Shown here: piece by piece, positions 1 to 7,903 of the stretch
How the letters are laid out: each line of letters starts with the position of its first letter
Position numbering within the stretch: the stretch's first letter is position 1
Assembly (NCBI RefSeq): GCF_002849855.1
Contig: NZ_CP018616.1
Location: forward strand, 1,302,001 to 1,366,000
Length of the DNA: 64,000 nucleotides
Origin: Vibrio azureus
Lineage (GTDB): Bacteria > Pseudomonadota > Gammaproteobacteria > Enterobacterales > Vibrionaceae
Direction: 5' to 3'
Program-made: the position numbers and the translations under genes
The notes under the pieces: model-generated
The model's input: the letters and a program-made list of their open reading frames with translations, nothing else
Databases searched by the model: none
Told to the model about the DNA's origin: nothing

Positions 1-776
1 TAACATAGGAAAATCAAAGATGCTAATCCAACTGGCACGTTATGTGGGGCACTAACAAGTCGAAAACCCATCACAGAGTAGAGGTTAACGAACAAGGCAA
101 AATTCAAACTGCCTACAAGCATCGCAATCCATATCTTTTTATTTCTCAGATGTTTTACAATTGCTCGATTGTGGTGTCTGATACTGCATGATGAACGAGT
201 AAAATGTCGCTGATCCGGCAACCAATAATATACGGCAATCACACCAATCAGTGTCGCGAACATGACGACTTCTATAGCAGTATTGACATCAAAGTGTTCT
301 GCTAATTGCCCACCTACGATTCGACCAGCAATGCCGCCAAGAGAATTAGCTGCAATGTAGGAACCAATAGCCATAGAGAAAGCTTGCTTATCTAATTCTT
401 CTGCCATGTAGGCTACTGCTACCGCTACGAATGCAGAGAGAGCAACCCCTAATAAGGCTCGACAAAACACTAAGAAGAGAAAAGAGTGGCCGAATAACAT
501 TAAGGTTGAAATGGTTGGAATAGCGAATAACCCAAACATCATGACCGGTTTTCGCCCAAGAGATTCAGATAAAATTGCCATGGGCACTAAACCAAAAGAA
601 AGTGCAAGGGTGGTGGAGGCAAACAACCAGTTAACCTGAGTTTCGGAAATGGCAAATTGAGCCGCAAAGCTTGGCAGCATGGATTGCAACAGATATAAAT
701 TTACGAATACTAAAAATGCGCCAAGAGCGAGAACACGAGTGGTACGTTTATATTCTGAAGTGCCGAATGCGATCAT
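1..776 (-). CDS. MFS transporter, YnfM-like (3' end cut by window edge)
   Basis: This is an inner-membrane major facilitator transporter, probably an exporter of small molecules. The frame opens at ATG 776 and stays open to base 1, so the C-terminus lies outside the window. About 258 residues are visible, with successive hydrophobic segments and the typical loop motif ESLGRKPVMM after the second or third helix. The gene is divergent from a LysR regulator with 110 bp between starts, the same arrangement as E. coli ynfM/ynfL, so control by that LysR is likely. The substrate cannot be told from sequence. Confidence 0.85.
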   Translation of the reverse strand, partial: MIAFGTSEYKRTTRVLALGAFLVFVNLYLLQSMLPSFAAQFAISETQVNWLFASTTLALSFGLVPMAILSESLGRKPVMMFGLFAIPTISTLMLFGHSFLFLVFCRALLGVALSAFVAVAVAYMAEELDKQAFSMAIGSYIAANSLGGIAGRIVGGQLAEHFDVNTAIEVVMFATLIGVIAVYYWLPDQRHFTRSSCSIRHHNRAIVKHLRNKKIWIAMLVGSLNFALFVNLYSVMGFRLVSAPHNVPVGLASLIFLC

Positions 777-840
777 GATTTTGCCTAATGCTGGAAAGCG
801 GTTTCAATAAAACGTGATCAATCTATCATTTAAACCGTGA

Positions 841-857
841 TTAATAAAATATATTAA
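841..857. promoter_or_regulatory. Candidate LysR-type operator
   Basis: The interrupted dyad TTAAT-N7-ATTAA lies in the gap between the divergent MFS and LysR genes, 30 nt before the LysR start. It contains a T-N11-A core, as LysR regulators usually bind. The surrounding DNA is very AT-rich, so a chance match is possible. Confidence 0.35.
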
Positions 858-886
858 AAATATGGTCACGATAAATTTTTGATCTT

Positions 887-1756
887 ATGGAATCGAAGCA
901 ACTCAGGCACTTTCTCGCAGTCGCACAACATGGCAACTTCACTTATGCTGCTAAAGCTCTATACATTGCTCAGCCTGCACTAAGTGTCTCTATCAAGAAG
1001 TTTGAACAATCATTGGGTGTCACCTTATTTCGCCGGAATGATAAAGCGGTCACATTGACTCAAGAGGGCGAAGTTTTACTTGTGCATGCCCAGCGAGTGA
1101 TTGAGCAGCTTCGTGATGCCCAGCTTGCGATTGATGAGTTAAAAGGGTTGACCAAGGGAGAAGTACGGTTGGGGACACCATCTATGATGGGGAGTTACTT
1201 TTTCCCTAACATTATTATGGCTTTTAAGAGCCAATATCCTGAACTCAAGTTAACGTTGGTTGAAGCGGGTACTCAATCTATTCGCGAGATGCTACTTAAT
1301 GGTGAGCTCGATATTGGCGTGATCAGTAGTACCGAAGAATCCGATGATCTTGAAAGTGACCATTTATTTTCTAGTCAGATGGTTGCTGCTGTCGGAGCAG
1401 GGCATGATCTAGCAAAACAGGAAAGCATCACCTTTGAGGCGTTTTTCGATCATGAACTGGTTTTATTTCAACATGGTTACTTTCATCGTGAGTTTTTAGA
1501 GCAAATCCAACAAGCAAAAGGGTTTGAAATGAGATCGGCGTTTGAAACGAATTTACTGCCTTTGATTTTGAGCATTATCAAGCAAGAATTTGCCATTACG
1601 GCTTTGCTTAAGCTAGTCACGCAAAACGAACCAGATATCGTTGGTATTCCTTTTGAACCTCCAGTCAACTTAGACCTTGCACTAGCTTGGAAAAAAAACG
1701 GCTATTTGTCGATTGCTGATCGCACGTTTATTGACTTTGTGAAGCGCTTTGTTTGA
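887..1756 (+). CDS. LysR-family transcriptional regulator
   Basis: A 289-residue LysR-type regulator of standard family length. Residues 1-60 form the winged helix-turn-helix (QLRHFLAVAQHGNFTYAAKAL, then QPALSVSIKKFEQSLG), and residues from about 90 form the periplasmic-binding-protein-like effector domain (GEVRLGTPSMMGSYFFP). It is divergent from the MFS gene at 1-776 and probably controls it in response to an unknown ligand. The ATG at 887 gives a full N-terminal HTH, which supports this start. It converges with the glutaredoxin gene with only 19 bp between stops. Confidence 0.9.
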   Translation: MESKQLRHFLAVAQHGNFTYAAKALYIAQPALSVSIKKFEQSLGVTLFRRNDKAVTLTQEGEVLLVHAQRVIEQLRDAQLAIDELKGLTKGEVRLGTPSMMGSYFFPNIIMAFKSQYPELKLTLVEAGTQSIREMLLNGELDIGVISSTEESDDLESDHLFSSQMVAAVGAGHDLAKQESITFEAFFDHELVLFQHGYFHREFLEQIQQAKGFEMRSAFETNLLPLILSIIKQEFAITALLKLVTQNEPDIVGIPFEPPVNLDLALAWKKNGYLSIADRTFIDFVKRFV

Positions 1757-1775
1757 ACGGATTCTCAAGCGTGAA

Positions 1776-2006
1776 TCAGTTCGAGTTGTACATCTTGTCA
1801 AAGTTCTTTGGGTTCCAACCTATCATCACACGATCACCAATCTTTAGTACTGGTAACGAACGTGCACCCATGGCATCAAGCTCTTTACGGCCTCGTTGCA
1901 TTTTGGCGTTACAAAGACGGTAGGTAATGTTTTTTGAATCAAGATAACGTTGAGCATCTTTGCAATGTGGGCATTTATCTTTGACGTAAAGCACGACACG
2001 TTTCAT
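1776..2006 (-). CDS. Small glutaredoxin-family protein
   Basis: A 76-residue thioredoxin-fold protein of glutaredoxin/NrdH size. The redox motif CPHC is at residues 12-15, right after the first beta strand, and a cis-proline segment (SLPVLKIGD) follows in the second half, both as expected for a disulfide oxidoreductase. There is no signal peptide, so it should be cytoplasmic. It probably exchanges thiols with glutathione or thioredoxin reductase; the specific partner is unknown. It is a single gene, convergent with the LysR gene and divergent from the YgjP-like gene. Confidence 0.85.
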   Translation of the reverse strand: MKRVVLYVKDKCPHCKDAQRYLDSKNITYRLCNAKMQRGRKELDAMGARSLPVLKIGDRVMIGWNPKNFDKMYNSN

Positions 2007-2145
2007 ACAATGTGTATCCTGTTATTATCGGGTAGAGGAGTGTAACCAGCTTTATCGGCAAAGGAAAGGGTAAACCTTTAATGAAAGTTATCTCTGTCTA
2101 AGGTATATTGAGCCACTTTGTTTTCTCTATAGATGCTCGTTACTC

Positions 2146-2661
2146 ATGCATTCATCACTTCGTTATATTCAAGGTTATCCGCAGCACATTATTGAGCAAG
2201 TCAATACTTTGATTGAGGATGGTAAGTTGATCCCGTGGTTTGAGCGACGTTATCCTGACAAGCACCAAATTCAGAGCGAAAAAGCACTTTATGAATATGC
2301 CATGGCGATTAAAAATCGTTGCATGAAGAAGGCTGCCCCAATCAGTAAAGTTGTCTACGATAAAAAGATCCATGCGGTGAACAATGCGCTTGGTTTACAC
2401 AGTGTGATCAGTAAAAACCACGGTGGAAAGCTAAAATCTAAAAATGAGATCCGTATAGCGCATGTGTTTAAAAACGCCCCCGAACCTTTATTAAGAATGC
2501 TGGTGGTCCATGAGCTGGCGCACGTACGTGAAAAAAACCACGATAAAGCATTTTACCAATTATGCTGTTATATGGAGCCGGACTATCACCAACTGGAGCT
2601 GGATGCACGGTTGTTTATGATTTACCTCGATTTAAAAGCGAACTCTAATGACAAAGAATAA
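2146..2661 (+). CDS. YgjP-like metal-dependent hydrolase
   Basis: A 171-residue protein of the YgjP/M48-like group. The zinc motif HELAH is at residues 122-126 with a third likely ligand, His132 (the H of EKNHDKAF), giving an HExxH-x5-H pattern. No signal peptide or membrane segment is seen, so it should be cytoplasmic. Proteolytic or other hydrolase activity is inferred from the fold only. Its 3' end overlaps rlmF by 14 nt, so the two are probably co-transcribed and translationally coupled. Confidence 0.8.
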   Translation: MHSSLRYIQGYPQHIIEQVNTLIEDGKLIPWFERRYPDKHQIQSEKALYEYAMAIKNRCMKKAAPISKVVYDKKIHAVNNALGLHSVISKNHGGKLKSKNEIRIAHVFKNAPEPLLRMLVVHELAHVREKNHDKAFYQLCCYMEPDYHQLELDARLFMIYLDLKANSNDKE

Positions 2662-3796
2662 TCAGAACTTATCTCACTCTCGGTCGAATCCCCACCGTTC
2701 TGAGCATGGTAAGAGCAACACGAAAAATAAAGCAAAGCGCAATAAGCCTCAGTCGACGAGAAAAGCCTTAGTGTCAGTGGTAAACAAAGAGATCGATTTT
2801 ATTAAAGTGGCCAAAAGTGGTTTACATCCTCGCAACGCACACCATGGTCGCTACAACTTTAAGCAGCTGCTTCACAATGAGCCTCAATTACAAGCGTTTA
2901 TGGTGAAGAATCCGAATGGCGAGGACACCATTAATTTCTCTGATGCTCAAGCGGTTAAGGTGCTTAACAGAGCGTTATTAAAAACGTTTTATGGGCTGCA
3001 ATATTGGGATATCCCAGAACATTATTTATGTCCTCCTATTCCTGGACGTGCGGACTACATCCATCGTCTTGCAGAGCTTTTGGACAATGAAGTAAAAGGG
3101 TACTATCCACACAAACGAGTACGAGCGCTAGATATTGGTGTCGGTGCAAACTGTATTTACCCAATTGTAGGAGCGACTCAATACGCTTGGCATTATATCG
3201 GCAGCGATGTAGACCCAACGTCGATAAAGTCTGCCCAAAAAATCATCAGCGCGAATGATGCTCTGCGTAGCAAGATTGAGGTAATACAACAAACGGCAGA
3301 CTCAAAGATTTATCACGGCATTATTCAACCGAATCAGTACTTTGATGTTACAACCTGTAATCCTCCCTTCCACCGTTCAGCTGATGAAGCGGCTGCGGGT
3401 ACTGCGCGTAAAAGAGAGAATTTAAAGCTCAACCAGCAGAAAAAAAAGCCGACTAATGGGAAAAATACATTCCAACATTCAAATAGCGCCAAGCAAACCA
3501 AACTGAATTTTGGTGGGCAGAAGACAGAGCTTTGGTGCAAAGGTGGCGAGGAAGCGTTCATTCGTAAAATGGCGCTAGAGAGTCAGGATTTTCGTACACA
3601 AGTGCTATGGTTTACCACTTTAATCTCTAAAAAAGACAATGTTCGTCCGATGAGAAAGCAACTTGAAAAACTTGGAGTAAAAGCGATTAGAGTGATTGAG
3701 ATGAGTCAAGGCCAAAAAGTGAGTCGCTTGATGGCATGGTCATACATGAGTGCGAAAGAAAGGAAGCAGTGGATCGCGATAAACAGAACATATTGA
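2648..3796 (+). CDS. rlmF: 23S rRNA (adenine(1618)-N(6))-methyltransferase RlmF
   Basis: RlmF transfers a methyl group from S-adenosylmethionine to N6 of A1618 in 23S rRNA. The 382-residue protein has a basic, low-complexity N-terminus (about residues 1-45, rich in K, N and S) and then the core that begins LHPRNAHHGRYNFKQL. The SAM-binding motif is ALDIGVGANCIYP, and the catalytic NPPF is at residues 238-241. The insert rich in K, N and Q (about residues 255-285) is typical of the family. It overlaps the upstream ygjP-like gene and is followed by a hairpin shared with the convergent VOC gene. Confidence 0.95.
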   Translation: MTKNNQNLSHSRSNPHRSEHGKSNTKNKAKRNKPQSTRKALVSVVNKEIDFIKVAKSGLHPRNAHHGRYNFKQLLHNEPQLQAFMVKNPNGEDTINFSDAQAVKVLNRALLKTFYGLQYWDIPEHYLCPPIPGRADYIHRLAELLDNEVKGYYPHKRVRALDIGVGANCIYPIVGATQYAWHYIGSDVDPTSIKSAQKIISANDALRSKIEVIQQTADSKIYHGIIQPNQYFDVTTCNPPFHRSADEAAAGTARKRENLKLNQQKKKPTNGKNTFQHSNSAKQTKLNFGGQKTELWCKGGEEAFIRKMALESQDFRTQVLWFTTLISKKDNVRPMRKQLEKLGVKAIRVIEMSQGQKVSRLMAWSYMSAKERKQWIAINRTY

Positions 3797-3806
3797 TTTA
3801 CTTGTA

Positions 3807-3861
3807 TATATACCCAAATGACTTGGGTATATAAATTAGGGGTGAAACTGACCCCTAATTT
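3807..3861. terminator. Short palindrome plus bidirectional hairpin
   Basis: Two inverted repeats lie between convergent rlmF and the VOC gene. The first, 3807-3832, is TATATACCCAAATGA then CTTGGGTATATA, a compact form of the dispersed intergenic palindrome. The second, 3833-3861, pairs AAATTAGGGGT with ACCCCTAATTT around a 7-nt loop and can act as a terminator in both directions. Confidence 0.65.
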
Positions 3862-3874
3862 ATTGCTGGCAAAG

Positions 3875-4612
3875 CTACTTACTAGCGAGTCCCGCATTGT
3901 GCAAGCTTTGGCTGTTAATGATCAGTCCGTTCTTACTGGTGATTTCAAATAAACCAGCTTCATCTTCTTGCGGGACAACAAAAGGTTGCTCAGTCTCAAT
4001 TAATTGAAACTCAAGCAAGGTATAGGGCCTTTGCCAGAGCCATTCTCTATTCTCGACAGCAGTCAGATCTGCATTCGGTAAGCTCTCATCTATCCAACTG
4101 AAAAAATACAGTGTAAAGCCGTAATCAGTGACTGGTTGGATCGATTTGAGTTTTAAGCCTTGTTGTTGACACCACGAGAGCATTTGCTGTTTATCGTGGC
4201 ATCTTACACTGATATGTGCGACCGTCGCTCCAGAGGCAATAGGATGTGAGAGCTCCGTTGGAGGTGTTGAGCCTGAAAACGTGGTTTGCAATAGTTCAAT
4301 GGTCATGCCATTGGGATCACTGAGGTGAGCCAAATAGCCGATATCGCGGAACTGAGCTGGCTGTGTGACAAAATACCCTTGCTGTTGTAACCATTGACAG
4401 GCGAGATCAAGGTTGACCACGGTGATACCAATTTTCCAGAACAAGTCTTGAGCTTTAGGCTGATAAGTTTGACCAATGTCGGTAAAAGACAAGCTTGCGC
4501 CTGGATTATCAAACCGCCAGCCATGCTCTGTTGGCGTCATACCTAAAATGTTCTTGTAAAAATTTTCATGATCTTTAGCCAGATTGGCTTTTATCGACAC
4601 AGTTGAAAACAT
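3875..4612 (-). CDS. Two-domain VOC (glyoxalase/dioxygenase superfamily) protein
   Basis: A 245-residue cytoplasmic protein made of two VOC modules (about 1-112 and 125-240). The first has the familiar segments FYKNILGMTP, SDPNGMTIELLQ and a KAQD/FWKIGI stretch; the second starts ISVRCHDKQQMLSWCQQQGLK. Such proteins bind a metal or small molecule and may be lyases, dioxygenases or resistance proteins; nothing here fixes the reaction. The ATG at 4612 is preceded by GGAG at good spacing. It is a single gene, convergent with rlmF. Confidence 0.75.
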   Translation of the reverse strand: MFSTVSIKANLAKDHENFYKNILGMTPTEHGWRFDNPGASLSFTDIGQTYQPKAQDLFWKIGITVVNLDLACQWLQQQGYFVTQPAQFRDIGYLAHLSDPNGMTIELLQTTFSGSTPPTELSHPIASGATVAHISVRCHDKQQMLSWCQQQGLKLKSIQPVTDYGFTLYFFSWIDESLPNADLTAVENREWLWQRPYTLLEFQLIETEQPFVVPQEDEAGLFEITSKNGLIINSQSLHNAGLASK

Positions 4613-4714
4613 CCGTTGCTCCGCTATTGTTTTTGTGATGATAGGGTCGTTTAGAGTATTTTGTTTGTCGACCCTAATCTTTCACTTTATTTATTCGATA
4701 CGCTTTAAGCGGGC

Positions 4715-5086
4715 TTAGCGCTCACCCAGAGCCTCAAACTCATCGTAGATCAGACGTGCTTTACCGTCACTCTGAACTTGAAAGTGTTCTTTATGAACAA
4801 CACCATAAGCTTTATTCATTTTCCATTTGCTGCTCAGAATGTAGCAGTTGTTATCTACCGCTTCCCATTCAGTATCGATGTATTCAACATCAGAGAAACC
4901 CTGTTCAATTAGGTTTGCCCAAAATGTTTCGATTTCTTCTCTGCCTTTAAAAGTACCAAATGGCTTCGCGACCATTTCACAGTCTTCAACGTACTGCTCG
5001 GCACAACCTTTTGCATCACCTGAGTTAAAAGCATTTTGCCAAGCTAAGCTTGCAGCTTTACATGCATCTAAAATTTCTTGGGACAT
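4715..5086 (-). CDS. NTF2-like (SnoaL/DUF4440-type) protein
   Basis: A small cone-fold protein of about 123 residues. The segments AWQNAFNSGDAKGCAEQYVEDCEMVAKPFGTFKGREEIETFWANLI and the following strands are typical of NTF2-like/SnoaL domains, which bind or isomerise small hydrophobic molecules. The chosen start is ATG 5086 (MSQEIL), which has GGGAA about 8 nt upstream; an earlier ATG at 5101 and a TTG at 5125 lack a ribosome site. No signal peptide is seen. Function unknown. Confidence 0.7.
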   Translation of the reverse strand: MSQEILDACKAASLAWQNAFNSGDAKGCAEQYVEDCEMVAKPFGTFKGREEIETFWANLIEQGFSDVEYIDTEWEAVDNNCYILSSKWKMNKAYGVVHKEHFQVQSDGKARLIYDEFEALGER

Positions 5087-5169
5087 TTCCGTATTTCCCA
5101 TGTTGTATGAGTGAACAAGACACAATGTAACCCAATGTATAGACGAGAAAAAACAAAATAGTCAGAAAT

Positions 5170-5194
5170 AACTGTTCTGTTTAAATGAACAGTT
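5170..5194. promoter_or_regulatory. Dyad upstream of the NTF2-like gene
   Basis: The perfect 8-bp arms AACTGTTC and GAACAGTT flank a 9-nt centre that itself holds TTTAAA. It sits about 85-110 nt before the start at 5086, where an operator for a dimeric repressor would be expected. A transcription hairpin is an alternative, as the plus strand continues with an A-run (a T-run on the other strand lies on the upstream side). Confidence 0.35.
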
Positions 5195-5260
5195 AAAAAA
5201 TAGGAAGTGTGAAAGTAAAAATACAAAAGGTGAGTTTTGATGAAAAGCAGTTACAGAATG

Positions 5261-5292
5261 AAAAATAGCGACATAGGACTATGCCGCTATTA
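5261..5292 (-). terminator. Rho-independent terminator after the ASCH gene
   Basis: Read on the minus strand, AATAGCGGCATAG and CTATGTCGCTATT pair (one G-T mismatch) and are followed by TTTT. It lies 54 nt past the ASCH stop. A related sequence (tagcgacat...atgccg, near 7671-7698) follows the decayed ASCH copy. Confidence 0.75.
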
Positions 5293-5345
5293 TTTAAAAA
5301 TCATCGTGTGTTTAACAATGACCATGAGTTAGATTAGGACTTTTC

Positions 5346-5753
5346 TTAAGCAGTAATAGAGTCATTATTGAGCGGTTTTATTGCTATAGCAAAGATACCA
5401 TGCTTCGGAATCATCTCTTTATACTCGTGGAAGCTGTAAAGAAGCTCAACGCCTTCCTCTAATGTCTCACATAAATTTGAAAGGACTTCCATCCCTTCAC
5501 CTTCAAGCAGTGCTTTTGGATCTGGGTAATGGCGAACTTCTGTCACTTCAACTGTAAGTGCATCCGGTTTGATGACATCTAATCCAACAAATGGGGGGCC
5601 AGAAATGACTTGGAAGGCAATACGATCGCCTTTTTTTAGCTGGTCGTAGGCAATAGACTCGTAGCTGTTATTGGTCCGAATTTCGACTTTCTTTAAACCG
5701 GTAAGGATGGCATTTAATGGTGCCTGATATATTTCTAGCGGGTAGCATTTCAT
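5346..5753 (-). CDS. ASCH-domain protein
   Basis: A small cytoplasmic protein with the ASCH (ASC-1 homology, PUA-like) fold: the segment YPLEIYQAPLNAILTG then KKVEIRTNN at the N-terminus, KKGDRIAFQ in the middle, and GIFAIAIKPL at the end. ASCH domains are thought to bind RNA or modified nucleosides. I prefer ATG 5753 (MKCYPLEIY), where the conserved domain begins; a TTG at 5801 would add 16 non-conserved residues. A truncated, stop-containing copy of the C-terminal half lies at 7731-7903. Confidence 0.7.
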   Translation of the reverse strand: MKCYPLEIYQAPLNAILTGLKKVEIRTNNSYESIAYDQLKKGDRIAFQVISGPPFVGLDVIKPDALTVEVTEVRHYPDPKALLEGEGMEVLSNLCETLEEGVELLYSFHEYKEMIPKHGIFAIAIKPLNNDSITA

Positions 5754-5831
5754 GAGGTAACTCGTATGTGATATCAAACCACTTTCTATTTTAAACTTCA
5801 ACTCACGAGCTTACCACTATTTAACAATTAT

Positions 5832-5884
5832 TATAACCAAGTAACCTCGCGCTGAATCAAATATCTTGAGGTCACTTGGGTATA
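5832..5884. repeat. Dispersed intergenic palindrome, full-length copy
   Basis: A 53-nt imperfect palindrome: left arm TATAACCAAGTAACCTC, centre with GCTGAATCAAATATC, right arm GAGGTCACTTGGGTATA. It is the same length as the copy at 33831-33883 and differs at few positions. Confidence 0.85.
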
Positions 5885-5895
5885 AAGTATGATAA

Positions 5896-5936
5896 TAAAA
5901 AGCACGTAAACCATAAATCTATGATGGTTTACGTGC
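5896..5936 (-). terminator. Rho-independent terminator of the four-repeat protein gene
   Basis: The arms GCACGTAAACCAT (5902-5914) and ATGGTTTACGTGC (5924-5936) form a 13-bp perfect stem with a 9-nt loop. On the minus strand it is followed by TTTTTATTA. It is 16 nt past the stop of the gene at 5953-7284. Confidence 0.9.
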
Positions 5937-5952
5937 AAACTATAACTAATGA

Positions 5953-7284
5953 TTACTCAGCAGAAATCACAGTTGTTTTCTCTCCTTGTTCACCTGTATT
6001 TCTATCAAATGCAGTGATTGTGATAGCAACATCTTGAACAGCATGCATAACACGCATCCCAACGTTAGCATCTTGTCCCCATACTTGGATGTCACTCGGT
6101 GAACTAGAGTTGATGCTATAAGTGAGGTTAGGGTTCTGGCTGCTCTGTTTGAACTGAATGATGTCACCACGTTTTAAATCATAACTTGGCTGCATTGGGT
6201 GACCATAAGAATCAGTCACATCAAAATCAGGGCCCGAGGCAACATCTTGTTTTGTTTTCGCAGAAACTAACGTTTTCTTAGTAAATGATGTACCCAGAGA
6301 AGCGCTGGTTGCAGTGATTTTAACTTCTACGTTCTCTGCTTCATGCATAGGACGGATCGACATTGAATATTGAGAAGCAAATACCATAACATCAGCCGAA
6401 CTTGACTCGATTTCGTAGGTAAGGTCATCAGCATCACTGGTTTGCTGTAACATTACAGTCTCACCTATTTTCAAGTCGTAATGCGGTTTAAGTGGGTAGC
6501 CGTCAAAATCGGTAATCTCAAAATCAGGAACCAAAGACTGGTTATTTTTTGATTTTGCAGAAACTAACGTAGTCTTAGTCGCTGTAATCCCAGTTCTTTG
6601 ATCTGTCGCAGTGATTATAACTTCAGCATTCTCTGTGTCATTTAGAACACGAAAGCCCATCGAATAATCTGATCCAAATACTAAGATATCATTCGGTGAA
6701 TTTGTCTGAATACTATAAGAAAGCTCTGAATCACTATTGCTATTAGGTTTGAACATTATAGTATCATTCACTTTCAAATCATAACGTGCTTGAAGTTCGT
6801 GACCGTGGTTATCAGAAATATCAAAATCAGGACCCATGATGACATTCTGCTTATCTTTAGCAGAAATGGTCATAGTTGTAGAAGATGACGTACCACCCAT
6901 TGACTCACTAGTTGCCGTGATCGTAATCGTAGCGTTTTCTACATCATTAATGGCACGAAAACCAACAGCAGTAGGTGATTTATACAGTTCGATATCATTA
7001 GGTAAATTTGTTTGAATGTCATAAGTAATGTCATAAACATCGCTCTTTGGGTAGAACATTTCATACTTACCCTTTTTCACATCATAATGATCTTGAAGAG
7101 GGTTGCCATCTCTATCAGAAATATCAAATTTAGGACCTAGAAGAGTATATTGACTTTCATTATTTGACATTGATGTTGCCTGAATTGAGTTACCAGAATC
7201 AGTAATCAGATTTATTTCTGCTGATAGAACCGATAATGAAAAAGGCAATAATAAAAGGGTTGAAGTTACTATTTTTTTATTCAT
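5953..7284 (-). CDS. Secreted protein of four tandem Ig-like repeats, unknown function
   Basis: A 443-residue exported protein. Residues 1-22 are a clear signal peptide ending LSA. After a linker of about 27 residues come four tandem repeats of about 100 residues starting near 50, 151, 252 and 351. Each opens with a GPDFDISD-like motif, then GxPLQxxYDLKxGD, then a Y-x-I-x-[ST]-x-S-P-x-D-I strand, and closes with ENAxITITAT and TTLVSAK. The alternating beta pattern suggests bacterial Ig-like modules. There is no anchor, LPXTG or membrane segment, so it should be periplasmic or released. I do not recognise a characterised homologue. It stands alone with its own terminator and a long AT-rich upstream region. 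Confidence 0.75.
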   Translation of the reverse strand: MNKKIVTSTLLLLPFSLSVLSAEINLITDSGNSIQATSMSNNESQYTLLGPKFDISDRDGNPLQDHYDVKKGKYEMFYPKSDVYDITYDIQTNLPNDIELYKSPTAVGFRAINDVENATITITATSESMGGTSSSTTMTISAKDKQNVIMGPDFDISDNHGHELQARYDLKVNDTIMFKPNSNSDSELSYSIQTNSPNDILVFGSDYSMGFRVLNDTENAEVIITATDQRTGITATKTTLVSAKSKNNQSLVPDFEITDFDGYPLKPHYDLKIGETVMLQQTSDADDLTYEIESSSADVMVFASQYSMSIRPMHEAENVEVKITATSASLGTSFTKKTLVSAKTKQDVASGPDFDVTDSYGHPMQPSYDLKRGDIIQFKQSSQNPNLTYSINSSSPSDIQVWGQDANVGMRVMHAVQDVAITITAFDRNTGEQGEKTTVISAE

Positions 7285-7730
7285 GGATATATTTCTCCTG
7301 TTGGTTAACTGGTGTTGATCTTAAACATGTATAACAAATACATCAATTTTTTTTGTTAATATTATCAATGTTATGTGGTCAAAAATAATACACAAACTCT
7401 TTAATTGGCTGTTATTTTTTGTGTTTTTATTGCTTTAAATGGCTTATTTTTTCATTAATTGACATAAAAATTCACTCCTGATAATGTCATTAATATAGGC
7501 ATTGTGAATGAAAGTTATCACTAAGAATTCACTATGCTTAAGATCAACAGACTCTAGCGATATGTGTTGAGTTGATTTTTTTGTTATTAATATCAGCTGA
7601 ATTTAGTTGTATGGAAGTTTATGCGTAAAAGTTAGATAAAGAGATGTATGTTCATGGTGATGAGAATAAAAGTAGCGACATGTCATTATGCCGTTTTTTT
7701 AAGTTGATTGTTATCGGGGGGAATTTGGCT
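7285..7730. other. AT-rich intergenic region
   Basis: No gene is supported here. The first 200 bases upstream of the four-repeat protein gene are very AT-rich and should hold its promoter. At 7671-7698 there is a degenerate hairpin (tagcgacat...atgccgttttttt) resembling the terminator at 5261-5292, which suggests that the ASCH duplication included the downstream flank. Confidence 0.6.
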
Positions 7731-7903
7731 TTATGCTTTAACTAAGTCGACATTGATCGGTTTTATTGTTATTGCAAAAATATCATGTCCTGAACGCATT
7801 TCTTTACACTCATAAAAGCGTTAAAGTAGCTCAACGCCTTCTTCTAATATTGCACGAAACCTGGGTACTACTTCTAAACTTTCACCTTTAAGCAGTGCTT
7901 TTA
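7731..7903 (-). pseudogene. Truncated, decayed copy of the ASCH-domain gene
   Basis: Translated on the minus strand this stretch reads GVELL, stop (TAA), RFYECKEMRSGHDIFAITIKP, closely matching GVELLYSFHEYKEMIPKHGIFAIAIKP at the end of the intact gene at 5346-5753. The nucleotide match runs from about 7731 to 7903. The N-terminal two thirds are missing and a tyrosine codon has become TAA. The 5' break lies inside the last codons of the MFS gene at 7888-9084. Confidence 0.8.

Noticed and set aside
3833..3861. Possible attenuator or riboswitch near rlmF
   Set aside because: The hairpin lies between two convergent genes and fits a shared terminator better.
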